Assembly: GCA_001600035.1 (NCBI GenBank)
Contig: BCIT01000017.1
Location: forward strand, 129,816-193,815
DNA length: 64,000 nucleotides
DNA from: Holtermanniella nyarrowii
Taxonomy: Eukaryota > Basidiomycota > Tremellomycetes > Holtermanniales
Direction of reading: 5' to 3'
Below, piece by piece: positions 49,455 to 61,384 of the stretch (positions are counted from its first letter, which is position 1; every line of letters starts with the position of its first letter). Under the pieces are notes generated by a model. It saw nothing but the letters and a program-made list of their open reading frames with translations, ran no database searches and had not been told where the DNA came from. The translations under genes and the position numbers were made by a program.

Positions 49455-51447
49455 ATGCCTGTACCGCCGATTCCCTCTACTGGGGCTATATACTCTAAAT
49501 TTACTAGGCACGGGCGCGTCGTTCGGTTCCTATCTGCCCCAAGGTTTGCAAATCTTTTATACAAACAGCAGCAAAGGGTAAGCAGTCTGCCTGTCTTTTG
49601 TTAATAACTGAGCTGTACAATCACTGTCTAGATCTCAACCCAATCGTCAGAGCACAATAGCTGGTCAAGAGAAAAGATCCCAAAAGCAACCCCTCGTCAA
49701 ACGGTACGTCATCCGCATACCACCCTATTGTCCGTTCGTCGTCTGACTGACTTCAAGATCAAACTTTCCTCCTTCGTCTCACAAAACAAAATGGTGTCTT
49801 TCCATCCAGGTCTACACCAGACAGCTACGATCCCCTTTCAACCAACCCACAAGTCCGTCCAACTCGTCTTCACAGCTCGTCAAGGCTCAACCGACCATCT
49901 CGAACTCTGGACTGATCTACCAGATGGCGAATGGAAAGCTATTCCTTTCATCGTCGAGACTCCTCAAGTCGTCAAAGATGCTGCAGAGCTCTCACAAGAC
50001 GTCGACGACGATGACGAGAACGTCTTGATGGTCGCCACGTCGTTGGATCCTCTACCTGCCACTGGCGCAGCTCCAAGCGAACATCAAGCAACTGCTCGCA
50101 CGAGCGTCACGCCTTCTTCTCGTTCATTCTCATACACTTTTCGTCGTTCGCCAGGCGGCAACGTCGAGTGGTTGGGCGATATGGGTTCCAACGGGACCAT
50201 CATCTTTGAACAAGTTGCCGCTGGCGGCGAGGGTAGTCTCTTTGAAAAGGCTTTGAACAATGTTGTTGATATCGATCATGAGAAACTAGAGGGCGTGCGT
50301 GGTGTCGGGATCGAGATCAAAGATGGGTAAGTCTTATCCACTTAATATCTTTCGAGGAACCAAAGTTGATGTGAACAGGATCCCAGCATTCAAGCACCTC
50401 CCCTCTGCATCCCCTTCAACACTCGCTCTAATCCTCCTCGAACCCGCCTCTCCTCCACCAGCTTTCTACAGCTACACCCCTCCATCTCCCTGGAAATCAG
50501 CAGTCATCTGTACCGCTTCCGCTTCCTCCCACGCCAAACTAGCCGCTTCACCCGTCACAGACTTTGCAAAGTGCTTTGAGCGGATCGATAGCTCGTCCGC
50601 ATTCAAAGTCCAGCACGTCACTTCGACGACCAAGACGCTTGTACTTGCGGATCAAGGTCATTTGGTGCTTTATGATCCTGCGCCGGCTTCGAATGCAGTC
50701 TTCAAAGTGCAGCTAGATGATGTTGCTCCGAAAGCTGTGTTCACGGGCGAGAGCGAGAACGAGGTCCCAAAGTTTATCACCAAAGGCAACCTCAACGTCC
50801 GCCAAGCATCCTCGACTTCCCCAGGTCCACTCGGCGCAGTCTTAACAATGATCAAAGCCGAAAGTCTTCATCAGGATCTCCTCATCTGCGCACCAGACGC
50901 CACGAGCGTTCGCTCCCTTCCTATCCCTTCCGAGCAACCAGCCAGCAACGGCCACGCGATTCAGCACGAACAAACAGTCGTTGGCTTCTGGACTCGTCTC
51001 GCACAAAGTTTCAAAACGTTCTGGACAGTCTATGTGCTTGGCATGTTCTTTGGACAGAGCTCGAGTTTGGCTGATGGGCCTGCTGCGGATGATGATGAGG
51101 GGGATGAGGATAGGACTGTTGTGGGTGAACGGACACCTTTGTTGCGTGATGTAAGTTTCTGAATTGATTGGAATCAGAAGCTTATTCTATAGCTTTCGCC
51201 GCAAAAGCCAGCTCGCCCGTCAGCCGAGAGCTTGTCAAGCCTCGCATTCACATTCAAGACTCCTTCTCCCTTCACTTTCGCAATCTCTGACGCTAGCAAA
51301 GCCGAAACCCTCCACTTTGAAGCAGATGGTCGTCCTCTCGAAACTTTCATCGTCGATTCCAATCCCTCAGCCGCGGTCCTGCACGTCGGCGCAGGTCTTG
51401 AAGGTTCAGACTTTGAGATCCTCGTGAACGTCAGTGTTGGCGCCTGA
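49455..51447 (+). CDS. Unrecognised conserved-looking protein (possible alpha-galactosidase-like N-terminus)
   Basis: Exons join 49455 to about 49578, 49631-49703 and 49755 onward. A shorter form could start at the ATG 49791 (MVSFHPGLHQTATIPFQPTH). The first domain resembles the beta-rich start of some raffinose-synthase-like proteins (FTARQGSTDHLELWTDLPDG, FSYTFRRSPGGNVEWLGDMG), but the catalytic barrel does not follow. The remainder holds GVGIEIKDG, an intron at about 50325-50380, a Ser-rich stretch, one hydrophobic segment FKTFWTVYVLGMFFG (about 51015) and an acidic DDDEGDEDRTVVGE. It ends FEILVNVSVGA. It may be a truncated or separate branch of that family; function unknown. Confidence 0.5.
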
Positions 51448-51579
51448 TCCCCCTTTCCCCACTCCCTGTCCTAGAATGTTGGAATGTGTGTTTTGTGTTT
51501 GCCATATACTTAGAAGTTTGTGCCTGTTGATAGATATTCACGACGTCACGAGCATGCATCTGTCTGTTGACCCCTATGA

Positions 51580-53678
51580 CTAGAAATCCCCAAGATCAAG
51601 CTCGACGGCTTGTGCTAGCTTTTGTTCGAAACGACCTTCTTTCATGTTGGCTAGCTTTGCCGAAGCTGTTGTTGCGTCCATTGCGACAATTTCGGACTGA
51701 ACGACCTGTGTCGGTGGAGGCGTACCGCTTGGGGTGCTATCCATCAGTCACTAAATCTGACAACCAAAAGACTTACCTGCCCTCATGCTGCCTCAACCTC
51801 ATCTTGACCCTAGCCGAAGGATCCAACATTTCCGGTTCTCCACCCCTCAACTTCTCCGCCTTCAATCGATCAAACTCAGCCGCATGCGCCCGACGATGAG
51901 CCTCAGTCGTAGCCTTCTTATTCCGCTCATTGATCTTGGCCATGGGATCATCTTTGACGGGTCCGTCGTTGATGACATTACCAGTGTAGGGATCACCGCC
52001 GAGCAGGCGAATTTGATGCTCGTAATCTTCAGCTGTGGCTGCGTCGTCGCGCCGGAGAGCGAGGTTGCGCTCGGCGAAAAGGTTTTGGATCTGACGAAGG
52101 GTTTGTTTTGTTGAATTCTGTTGGTTGTTCGCTTGGATGCGGCGGTCGATCTCGTCCTGAAGAGTCAGATCTCTTCACTATCGAGTCAATCGTCCAGACT
52201 CACACTTGTCCAAGCCAAAGCCCGCAGATCTTTCGTCGTCGCCCTCCTCTGAGCAACCTTGCTCTTACTAGGCAACGCAATGTCGTTCCGCACACAATTC
52301 GACCGCCAGCGATCAAACTCCATCTCGGTAATGTTCCCGTTTGAAACATCACGGATCTTGAAGACGTCACGCTTGTCGCCGTATTTGAGCTCGAGGTAGT
52401 AGGGGACTTGGACGTTCTTGCCGCCGTGCTCGACGTTGTAGGGCTTAAGTCTCCGACGCTCGTCTTCGTCGTCTTCGCTGGGGTCCAAGATCCGGACACC
52501 TCAGTCTTCAGCAATGCCCTGATACTAGACAACGGAGGACTCACCGACAATCTCTTGCATGCGGTAATAGGTCTGTCGCCGGTCATCAAGACCCGCAACG
52601 ATTCTCACAAACGATCCTGATCATCAGCATCCCCAGCACCCCCGTCAACGCTCACCAATAAGCAACTTGCTATAAAAGTTGCGATAAACATTCTCAACAA
52701 GATCGCCTCTCGACAGCCTTACACCATTGATATCCTCATGCGTGATGGGCGTTACATCTTCAACCTCTTCTCCGTCCTTCTCCTTGACAGCCTTCTTTGC
52801 CTTGGCTTTGGCTTCAAATTTGTTGTAGCCCGTCTCGGTCTGGTAGCTTCTGTCGCGGATGTTGAGCTCGCCGTCTTCGGAAGACTCGTCGTCGTCGTCT
52901 TCATCTGGCGTTGCGGAGCGACGGAAGCCGGGCGACGAGCGACGCTCGGCCTGTGTCGTCAGCGCGAGCCCAGTGGTAGGCAAATTCATTCACCCGTCTT
53001 TGCACACGCTCAGTTTTCGCCTGACGCTTGTGCTTCAAGTCGTCGATTGCGCGATGTGTCTGTTTGGAGACTGAAGAAACCTTGCCTGCGAGGAGTCAGA
53101 TGGCTCGAATGACAAACAGCTACTCACGCCTTGCGCGGCCCTCTTCTTCGCTGCTATCGCCACCAGCGTCCTTGGCACCAGTCAAGCGGTACATTGCATC
53201 CAATTGATTCGATGTCTCGACTTGCTGACGCTCTTCCAAGCGAGCAGCGAGAATCTCTTCTCGCTCGATTTCAGGCATCTCCTCCAGCCTAACGCGTCAG
53301 CTGTATCTTCTGACCACTGATTTACCTCTCGCGATCAGCCTCATCCCTGTATTTGCCCTCGAGAGGATACGGATTCTCGGATGAAGCATTGGACTGCTTC
53401 ATCTTGCGGTACGTCGTTGAGTATTTCGGCTTGGAGCTAGCAGCAGGAGCAGTCTGCCCCTCCTCTTCCTCAGAATCGATCTCCATGTCTTCTTCAGACT
53501 GTTCCTCGTCATCATCATCCGCACTCTCTCGTCAGGACTATGTTCTTTGCGGATGTCAAGACGTACTACGACTTGCTCTTCTTTGGCTTCCTGCCACCGC
53601 TCCCGCTCGTTCTCCGACGCTTATGGGGCTCTGGCTGGTTCTCAGCTAGCCCCAGAAGTTCTTCTTCGAGGTCTGACA
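51580..53678 (-). CDS. RTF1: RNA polymerase-associated protein RTF1 (Paf1 complex)
   Basis: A nuclear transcription elongation factor that supports histone H2B ubiquitination. The start MSDLEEELLGLAENQPEP is followed by acidic Ser/Glu-rich exons (53340-53560) and the helical region LEEMPEIEREEILAARLEER before 53300. The Plus3 domain runs about 52730-52190: EDINGVRLSRGDLVENVYRN, YYRMQEIVG, YYLELKYGDKRDVFKIRDVS and NGNITEMEFDRW. The C-terminal helices include TEAHRRAHAAEFDRLKAEKL, and the protein ends AVELDLGDF at 51580. About eight introns are present. It converges on the preceding gene with 132 bp between stops. Confidence 0.88.
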
Positions 53679-53875
53679 TGTCGTGCAAGTCAATATGATG
53701 AGTATCAAGAGGGCGTCAAGGCAGATGTCGAGCTGAAGCTCTATAGGCCAGAGGGGGCCATCCTATTAACACGTGAAAACATAAACTTGCACCCATGCTC
53801 GCGGCTGTAGCAGCTGCTGCAGTGATCATTGTCAGGTCGTCTTAACAATTGCTGCAAGTAGCTGGAGAAGCTGAG

Positions 53876-55284
53876 ATGAGAGTGTCGCGATGGCTCTCGA
53901 GTGGGAGTGTGCTGTTGAGCTGCGTCGTCGGCGCAGTCGTTGGGTCACTCGCATCCGCCCAGCAAGTCAGCGGTAATATCACTGCCGGCGAGCACACCAA
54001 CAATTGGGCCGTCTTGGTCTGTGCTTCACGCTTCTGGTTCAACTACCGGGTAAGTTCAAGCTATTCGAGGCATCAAGCTGATCATACAGCATATGGCCAA
54101 CACGCTCGGCATGTCCGCATCATCAACTGTGAAAGGGACCTGACTGACTTTGACAGGTATAGAACCGTCAAGCGACTTGGGATCCCAGACTCGCACATTA
54201 TCCTTATGCTCGCAGATGATGTGGCTTGTAACGCACGAAACAGCTATCCTGCAAAGGTTTACGCCAATGCTGGAAGACAGATGGACCTTTACGGCGAGAG
54301 TATCGAGGTGGATTACCGAGGTTACGAAGTGACTGTCGAGAGCTTCCTACGGCTTCTCACAGGTAAGCTTTCCTTCTCGACGCAATCTGACGACTGAGGC
54401 CGGACTGCACCCATCTTACCACCAAGTAAACGTCTCCTCACAGATGCCTCTTCCAACGTATTCGTTTATCTCACAGGCCACGGCGGCAACGAATTCCTCA
54501 AATTCCAAGACAACGAGGAGATCTCAGCTTTCGATATCGCAGATGCCATTGAGCAAATGTGGGAAAAGAGGCGATACAATAAGCTGCTGTTCATGATCGA
54601 TACGTGCGAAGCCAATACCATGTACTCCAAGATCTACTCGCCTAATGTCATTTCGACGGGGTCTTCTATGAAGGATGAGAGCTCTTACGCGGTATGTGAA
54701 TGAGGAGTGATGTGCAGAGGCTTATGACAGCACCACGCAGATCCGACTATCGGCGTATCAGTCATTGATGCGTTCACGCACAACATCCTGCAATACCTCG
54801 AAAGGATCACCAAGGCATCCAAAGCTACCCTTGCAGACTTCGTACGTCCCCCTTGTATAACTCTCTCGTGCTGACCATGCAGTTTGCGACGTATGATCCG
54901 GTAGCGATGCGCTCGCATCCAGGCATCGAGACATCCCTCTCGCTGACCCCGCCCGAGGAGATTTTGATCACAGACTTCTTTGGAGGGGTCGCGAATGTCG
55001 AGATCCTGCCCAAGTCGGCCGAGATGGGCGTGGCAGAGGTGCCACTGGATGCGGAGGCGAAGCCAATTGATCACGCAGCGGTGTCGCCTGTCGTGGCTTC
55101 AGGCAAGCGTCCAGAACAAGCTCCACTTGATCCTGATGCGTGGCTCGGCAGAGGCTTGCAACGCGAAAACAGAGCCATCGCTCCAGCGGTCCAAGATTTT
55201 GCCGCTTGGCTCCTCCCTCTCTTCTTGGCAATGTACGCCGCTCATTGGGCCATCAAAGGCAGCAAGACCAAGCAGCCAGAGTAA
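53876..55284 (+). CDS. GPI8: GPI-anchor transamidase catalytic subunit (GPI8/PIG-K)
   Basis: A caspase-like C13 peptidase of the endoplasmic reticulum that cuts the C-terminal signal of target proteins and attaches the GPI anchor. The signal peptide is [19 protein letters not shown]. The domain begins [20 protein letters not shown]. The catalytic His lies in [16 protein letters not shown] (54465-54500) and the Cys in [20 protein letters not shown] (54586-54640). A C-terminal membrane segment [19 protein letters not shown] precedes the basic end KGSKTKQPE. Five introns, the second inside the codon for Met in [13 protein letters not shown]. Its stop is only 7 bp from my predicted start of the next gene. 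Confidence 0.93.
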
Positions 55285-55291
55285 GTAATGC

Positions 55292-56652
55292 ATGTTGTAC
55301 ATCTTAGTTTCTCAGCCATTAACGTGCAAGTACCGAAACGAAACCTACTGACTGGGTATACCGATCTGAAGGCGGAGCTCACAGCGTTTACGCGTACGCA
55401 GGCAAGCCGTCGATCAAATATACCGGCAAGCTCTTGCGTGTGCGTAAAGTCGAGGAAAAGGAGGTGGCGGGTGGTGAAGATGAGGATGAGCTCCTTGAGC
55501 ATTGGAGAAAGGAGATCTTGCCTCGGCTGATCCCATTGAGCTTTCTGCCACAGAGCTTGGGTTTGTCGCTTGATGCAAATTGGACAGCCAAGCTGGAGGA
55601 TTTGGCTGATGCGAAACGGCCTGATCATCGTCGGGATTTGGCGAATGATGCCAAAGTGGCTCGGAGAAGACAAGTGCGCTCGGCACTACTCATGGAGGAT
55701 CTCGTCGGTGTCGGAAGGCTTGCACCAGGCGAGAGACTCTTTGTCGCTGAGATCAAGGTGCGTCCTCCAAACCCCCCCCCTTTCACAGCTTCACTGACTA
55801 TCAAGCCAAAATGGGGTATCCTACCTCATCCCCAAGCCATCTACCCGCGCGAAGCGATCCCCATCAAGACAAAGCACTGCCGATATTGCCTCCACCAACA
55901 CTTGCGCGCCAAAAAAGTAGAGAAGCATCATTACTGTCCGCTAGACTTGTATTCTGGTGACGAAGAACGGGTTGTGAAGGCGCTAAGAGGGCTTTGGGAG
56001 AGTTGGGCGGAGACGAGAGGTGAGGGGAACAATTGGAGGGTTTTCATTGATGGATCGCGTTTGAATGGTGATACTGTGAGTGATTGGTTTCTGGGAAAGA
56101 GGAGGGTTGATGACCCAGATGACGCCGCTTTGGTCGCTTTTCGGCGTCGAGTCTGGCGATCCTGCTGAACTTACCGAGGCAGCTCTTCGACCCACGTTGT
56201 CAGCAACACCCGTCCTCTCACTTCTCCAAAAGCTCCAAAGCACTCTGGACCCTTTCGATATCTCTTCTCTCGCTCAAGCCTTCCAAGCCGCCGAACCGGC
56301 CCTCCCGCTCTTCGATCCCTCAGTCGTGGGTGAAATCACCCTCCCCGATCTACAGCTCTTCATCCAGCAACAGCTCCATAGCGCACCATCGAAATGGTCA
56401 TTGCGCGATCGACTGCTCGCTTATACACTTAGCGCGACATTCAAGGACTGTTCACTCTTCGTTCGCCTTGTCTTTCAGCCCTGCGTTACCGGCACAGGTT
56501 ACGAAGTTGTACCAAATACAGGATCAGTCAAGCTTATTGATCTCGACTTGAAATCGATGAGTAAACTTCAGAAATGGTTTGAATTGGATCAGAAGATCTG
56601 GCAGGCTTGGAGGGATAGCGGTGAGACGTTACAGCCTCCTTGTGTTCTTTGA
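55292..56652 (+). CDS. IPK1: Inositol-pentakisphosphate 2-kinase
   Basis: It makes inositol hexakisphosphate (phytate), needed for mRNA export and signalling. The family start YRSEGGAHSVYAYAGKP is at 55365-55420. The most diagnostic stretch is KPKWGILP, then TKHCRYCLHQHLR and HYCPLDLYSGDEERVVKAL (55805-55985). A C-terminal block has LRDRLLAYTLSATFKDCSLF and SVKLIDLDLKSMSKLQKWF. The start is tentative. ATG 55292 with a 35-nt intron (GTACAT...GCAAG) gives MFTETKPTDWVYRSEGG, which fits the family well. An intron near 55757-55804 and others near 56075-56125 are needed. The gene starts almost on top of the GPI8 stop, so transcripts must overlap. Confidence 0.82.
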
Positions 56653-56672
56653 TGATGTATGCATCCATGGGT

Positions 56673-57416
56673 TTATTCTCTCTTGATACGCTCGGCTGTT
56701 TGTACGGCGCGACCGAGGCGGATGGCCATGTCGATTGTGATGCCTAGGGGAATGAAGAGAAAGGGGAGATAGCTGCTTAGTAGCATTAGGAGTTGAGTGG
56801 ACGTCAAGGCGGGTTGATGGACGCCTGACAGTAGATTGGCGAGACACGGGATCAACGTTGTTGTTGTTGATGCTCCGTAGATCAGCAATAACGCTAGTCA
56901 AGTCAGTACCCCACACAATACAACCCATCAGACGAACGGTACACGCCCTTGAGATCTGAGTGTAAGCTCTCTTCTCCCCATATCATTTCGCTCACTCATA
57001 TACAGCGCCCAAGCGCCAACAATAAAGACTGGTAACTGGAAAAAGCCCTCCAGCATGATAAACGTCTTGAACCATGCCCATTCTTTGGTACCGCTTAGCA
57101 GACCTTTGATGAGTGGATCACGAGATGTATCGACCCAGTATGCAAGTACTTTCTTGAGGACAACGGGGACTAGATCCGCCGGGTAGAGGTATTGGAGGTC
57201 GATGAGTAGAGTCGTTGGCTTAATGTGTCAGAACACCGTCGCAACTACAGTGGAGAGCTCACGATATGCATCTTTGAGGTCAGCGTTGGTAATGACACGA
57301 TTGAAGCGACTGACCACAAAGAAGGTAAACCATAGCTTGTCTAGAGGACGTCCAGACAGCGGCTTGCGAGGCTGTGTCGCTGCTCGACCGCTTTTCTTGG
57401 TGATGTTTGCGGACAT
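56673..57416 (-). CDS. TMEM97/sigma-2 receptor-like EXPERA-domain membrane protein
   Basis: Four membrane segments are seen. Joined exons give PLDKLWFTFFVMHIPTTLLI then DLQYLYP, the family's first helix with the HIP-DLQ motif. WFKTFIMLEGFFQLPVFIVG follows, then the region around LLSGVHQPALTSTQLLMLLS, and SYLPFLFIPLGITIDMAIRL. The end is TAERIKRE, with a Lys-Arg pair close to the C-terminus as in ER-retained proteins. The family includes human TMEM97, which acts in sterol traffic, and sterol isomerase relatives. Four introns of about 40-55 nt. It converges on the IPK1 gene with 20 bp between stops. Confidence 0.8.
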
Positions 57417-57633
57417 CACGCTCGTTGAGATTAGTACTTGAAGTTTGAAAGGAGCTGCGAGTGAAAGGAGAGCTGTAGCTTTCTTTTGACAGTTTACAGC
57501 ACGCAACGAGCATGCTGACCCGATACGCGTCGAGTTCGGTGCCTGGGTATGCGCGCAGTGGGATCATGGCGAGACTATAATCTTACGAGCTGCCTCTCAC
57601 AAAGCTGCAACGTTGGCATGATCCTCAGCAAGT

Positions 57634-59395
57634 ATGTCAAAGCAGCATCCCTTGCAGCCCTATCTAGACCTACCACATCCACCACCATTCATCTACCTAC
57701 ACCACCCACATCATCCCTCAGCTCAAGCATTCCCTCCGTCCGTTACAACCTCACCAGACTATATCATAGCTCGCGCAGACACAGTCGAATACTTCAACCT
57801 ACGCCTACTGCTCACTGGAATACTTGGCAAGATAGCTGCTGGTTTTGGGCAGGATGGGAGTGAGATGGAAGTTGCAGATTGGGATGCCTTTCGGAGAAGT
57901 GTGGATGGGGTTGTCAAGCTTGCGATGCCGCTTGTCAACGGAAAAGGCAAGGGCAAGGGTAAGTCTCATATGCAAGATGGGACAGCTCAGGAGAGGCAAG
58001 AGCCGTACAAGCGGCTCGTGCTGTATTTCGATAAAGCAGAGCGACTGAAAACAGTCATTGGACCTCATTGGCACGTCGTTTCACGACTGCGCGAGATGGT
58101 ACGTGCTATACTGGACAGGCACAACTGACAATAAGATCCATTCAGTGCAGATCACGGTCGTCCTGGCTTCTCAATTATCATGGGACGAAGTGAGGTCTCC
58201 ATCAGGTTCCTCGGAGGAACCACTCCATGTCTTTCTCCCTCCCATCTCACGAGAAGGTCAGTCCAAATCCGACTCCAAACCCAAACCTCAGAAGAAGCTA
58301 ACAGTCTACAGAAACGTTTCATCTCCTCCGCCCCGGCTCAAGTCATCCCCTCTATCCTCGATTCCTAGAACTCCTCCTCGCAACAACCTTCGCTCTTCTC
58401 CCCGCCTCTCAACCTATTGAACTCGAGGTGCTCGCACAAACACTTTGGCCAATCTATACTAAATCTCTTCCTCCTCACGCTGGACAATGTCTTCTCCCAG
58501 GCCGCGCACCAGCACCAGATGGAACATCCCCACTGAACATCACTGTCCTCCTCTTAAACAATCTCAAACATTCATCAGCCTATGCATTCGCAGCCGCCAT
58601 CGAGACGCTGGTCCCTCAACGGATTGGCCACCACGAGTTCCTGAGGGTTCTTTTACCGCCTTCATCGGCCGATCCGTCACTGCCGAAAGCTGCGCCGCCG
58701 GAATTGGCGCTGTATGCGAAATATTTACTGGTGGCGGGGTATTTGGCAAGCTATAATCCTGCTGCGTCGGATCTGAAAATGTTTGGAAGGGGAACGGAGG
58801 CTAGTGGTGGCAAGAAGAGAAGAGGAGGTGGAAATCGACGGATTGGATATGGTAAAGTCAGGCTGGGCAAGGTGAGCTTTTCTTTCTCCTTCAAAGGAAG
58901 TACTAATCAGTTCAGGTCTCGCAACGACTGCTCGGCCCGAAAGCGTTCCCGCTCGAAAGACTGCTAGCAATCTTTGCAGCTCTGTACGCGGAACACGCAC
59001 CGCGTCCCGAAGATCTCCAGCCCGAGTTGGCCGTCGTCTCAGGCGATGAAGATGAGACTGCTGCATGGCTCACTTCGTCTGCTGTACTAGAAGCTCGCGC
59101 CGAGAGGAGGAAGAAGAGAAAAGCGGAATTGGATGAGGACTGGGAAGATGAAGTGGATCACATCGCCATGTCTGCACGGCTTTGGGGACTCGTGAGTACC
59201 TACCTCCCTCGCGATGCGGCTCTGATGCACCAGATACCCGAACTTGAATCGCAGAGATTACTACACCGGATCTCGCCTCTTGATCGGCTCGATAATGTGC
59301 AGCTCAGGTGTGAGCTAAGCTATGATTTGGCGAGGACGTGCGCGAGAGAACTCAAAGTTCCCTTGGATGATTATCTGTGGGAAGCTATGGGATGA
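57634..59395 (+). CDS. ORC5: Origin recognition complex subunit 5
   Basis: A subunit of the six-protein ORC that marks replication origins. The N-terminal AAA+-like part is weakly kept (YIIARADTVEYFNLRLLLTG, DAFRRSVDGVVKLAM), with no P-loop visible. The central part ITVVLASQLSWDEVR and the C-terminal winged-helix region are characteristic: LALYAKYLLVAGYLASYNPA followed by SDLKMFGRG, then a Lys/Arg-rich insert, QRLLGPKAFPLERLLAIFAA and an end at LKVPLDDYLWEAMG. Introns at about 58098-58149, 58257-58312 and 58872-58916. ATG 57634 is the first good start; an upstream exon with the missing ATPase beginning is possible but not seen. Confidence 0.78.
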
Positions 59396-59439
59396 TGAAG
59401 AGATGATGCATCTCGTTCTTTTCTTTTTTGGACTACTGA

Positions 59440-60480
59440 CTACTGTGCTTTACGCGTCTTGGGCACACCGCCGAGGGAACGACCCCGTCCGAATACCTTG
59501 CGGCGCTGACGCTGCATGTGCGAAAACATACTATAGAGCGCTGTTTCATCAGCTTGACCATTCCACACAGAACGACGTACCAGGCCACCAAATCACAAAC
59601 AGTACCAAACGCGCAACGGCAAACTTGTCCCAATGTAAGCTTGGCCCAGTAACAGCCGATTTGAGAGCTTTGCCCAGCAGACGATGACCGAAAGCAGAGG
59701 CTGCAATCTTTTTCTTGAGGGACATTGGGAGTCTGATGATGACGTTCTTCCAGGGGAGAAGGCCTGCGATGGACGGAAGGGTCGCGAAGGACAGGAATGC
59801 TTCTGAGCCTGCGCCGATCGGGTAAAGTGCGTAGAATGCTGTGTAGCTATTGTGATTGTTAGTGGTGCGAACATAAGAGCGGGGAAGACTCACCGGAGCC
59901 AATTGAGAGCTTTGGGCTGGAGACCGACGAGAGCAAAGGCGTAGAAACTGTAGCGGATGACTTCGGCGAGAGACCAAGCTGTGACCATTGTCGTGTACAA
60001 CGGGTGGTTCTGCGCGATTGAAGGAAATGCCTCAACAATGCCCCAAACGGACCAAAGCCTCGACGCAACCTGCATAGTCGTTGTCACCACATCCGACCTC
60101 ACCCATCCAAGCGCGGCATGAACAATTTCAAGCACGGCAAAAGACTGCACAATCGCCGTGATGGTTCCGATATTCTTGTAGTTGTACGAGCCTTTCAGTT
60201 GGTTGACTACTGATGCGAGTGGCCCCGGGAGACTCGACGTTGAGAGCGTACCAGAGGCAGCTGGGAGGACGGAAGAGGGGAGAATTTTGGAGAGAAAAGT
60301 CAGGGCTGCGGCCGGTGGTTCGACTTTTGGAATTGGATGGGATGAGGAGAAAAGGAATTGGAGAAGCAGGATGAGGATTGAGGACCACGCTGCTAGGTTT
60401 GCGACGTTGTATGCGAGAAGGTAGAGCTTGAGAGGTGTCAAGTTGACTTGCGGGTCAGCGGAAGTAGGCTGGAGGGACAA
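59440..60480 (-). CDS. PHS1: Very-long-chain 3-hydroxyacyl-CoA dehydratase (PHS1/HACD)
   Basis: An ER membrane enzyme for the third step of each very-long-chain fatty acid elongation round, feeding sphingolipids. The start MSLQPTSADPQVNLTPLKLY leads into YLLAYNVANLAAWSSILILL. An extra Pro/Ser loop follows. The core has SFAVLEIVHAALGWVRSDVV, then TTTMQVASRLWSVWGIVEAF and WSLAEVIRYSFYAFALVG, holding the Tyr and Glu of the active site. YTAFYALYPIGAGSEAF is joined across an intron at about 59845-59895. The C-terminal helix LVLFVIWWPALYSMFSHMQ is joined across another near 59535-59580. The end is basic. It converges on ORC5 with 44 bp between stops. Confidence 0.9.
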
Positions 60481-60735
60481 TTACTAACTATTGACGGATG
60501 TTTTTGCCTTGACATCATCCTTTGCTCTTTGCATCTGCGCTGTATGTCCTCCTGTTGTTACCATGGTCGCTGTAGTCTGCCGGATGCCAGTGTAAGGTGG
60601 TGACAACACCAGTCGCCGCGGGCGACTTCATGGGCGTGGCGTGCCTGCAATTTACCGGTGGCAGCCTCTAGACCTTGTACGTCTCATCTGGACCGCTGAA
60701 GCCGAGCACCGTGTAGATATCGTGCGCAGAGCCTC

Positions 60736-61125
60736 CTAAGTACGAATAGGTAGATGAGACAATCCAGCACAGCTCACTATGTCTGAAATCTTTACGACAT
60801 TGTCGCTCACTTGCAACACAGAAGTAAGGTCTCCAATGGCAAAACAACTGCCCTGGTCGCTGTTGCATTTGTAGGCATCAAAGACGATGTTCACTTTGGC
60901 AGGCGCATCCAGACTATTCCACCATGTTAACGGTCGGCTGTGAGTACCTGGCAAGCTTTCCACAATGATTGTGTATCCGATGTAGGAGTCGAATGAAGCG
61001 CGGCCATTGGCGTCGGCATAGGATTGTATCTTGAGGGGCGTGACCTTGAAAGAACCATATGGGTAGTGACACTTGAGAACTTCAGAGCACTCGGACTTCG
61101 TAGGTACGTATGTCGTCTGCTGCAT
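60736..61125 (-). CDS. Unrecognised small protein, paralogue of the gene at 61657
   Basis: 129 residues from the ATG at 61125: MQQTTYVPTKSECSEVLKCH. It shares with its neighbour the start MQ..Y.PTK, the [YH]xGxF.[VI]TP[LV]KI stretch, the WWN.L motif and a closing cysteine pair in FDAYKCNSDQGSCFAIGD. No family is recognised. The Cys-rich small size suggests secretion, but no signal peptide is encoded downstream of the ATG; an upstream exon could supply one. An alternative C-terminal exon (GGSAHDIYTVLGFSGPDE, about 60690) is open in another frame. Confidence 0.5.
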   Translation of the reverse strand: MQQTTYVPTKSECSEVLKCHYPYGSFKVTPLKIQSYADANGRASFDSYIGYTIIVESLPGTHSRPLTWWNSLDAPAKVNIVFDAYKCNSDQGSCFAIGDLTSVLQVSDNVVKISDIVSCAGLSHLPIRT

Positions 61126-61384
61126 GGTACCGAAGAAGACGTACAAGCGGCCCGAGTATTCGGAGCGCGGTGTTGTTATCGGAGCAGGAGGCTCCGCGGC
61201 GCCAGACTAAATCTCAGCGGGATGAGATGAAAGGGTATGGGTGAAACTTCGGCCCAAAGGGTCTTTTGCCGGCTTGACGGGGCTAGAAACAGTTTACAAA
61301 AGAGGCAAACGTATACAGCGCCGGGACGCTTCAAATTCACGTGGGCTCTCTCTGTGCTCGTCGGCTAAAGGAAGACTCTCAAAA

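Noticed and set aside
57500-57567. A YPGTELDAYRV-like segment recalling the start of ORC5
   Set aside because: It lies on the minus strand, opposite to ORC5, so it is a coincidence.
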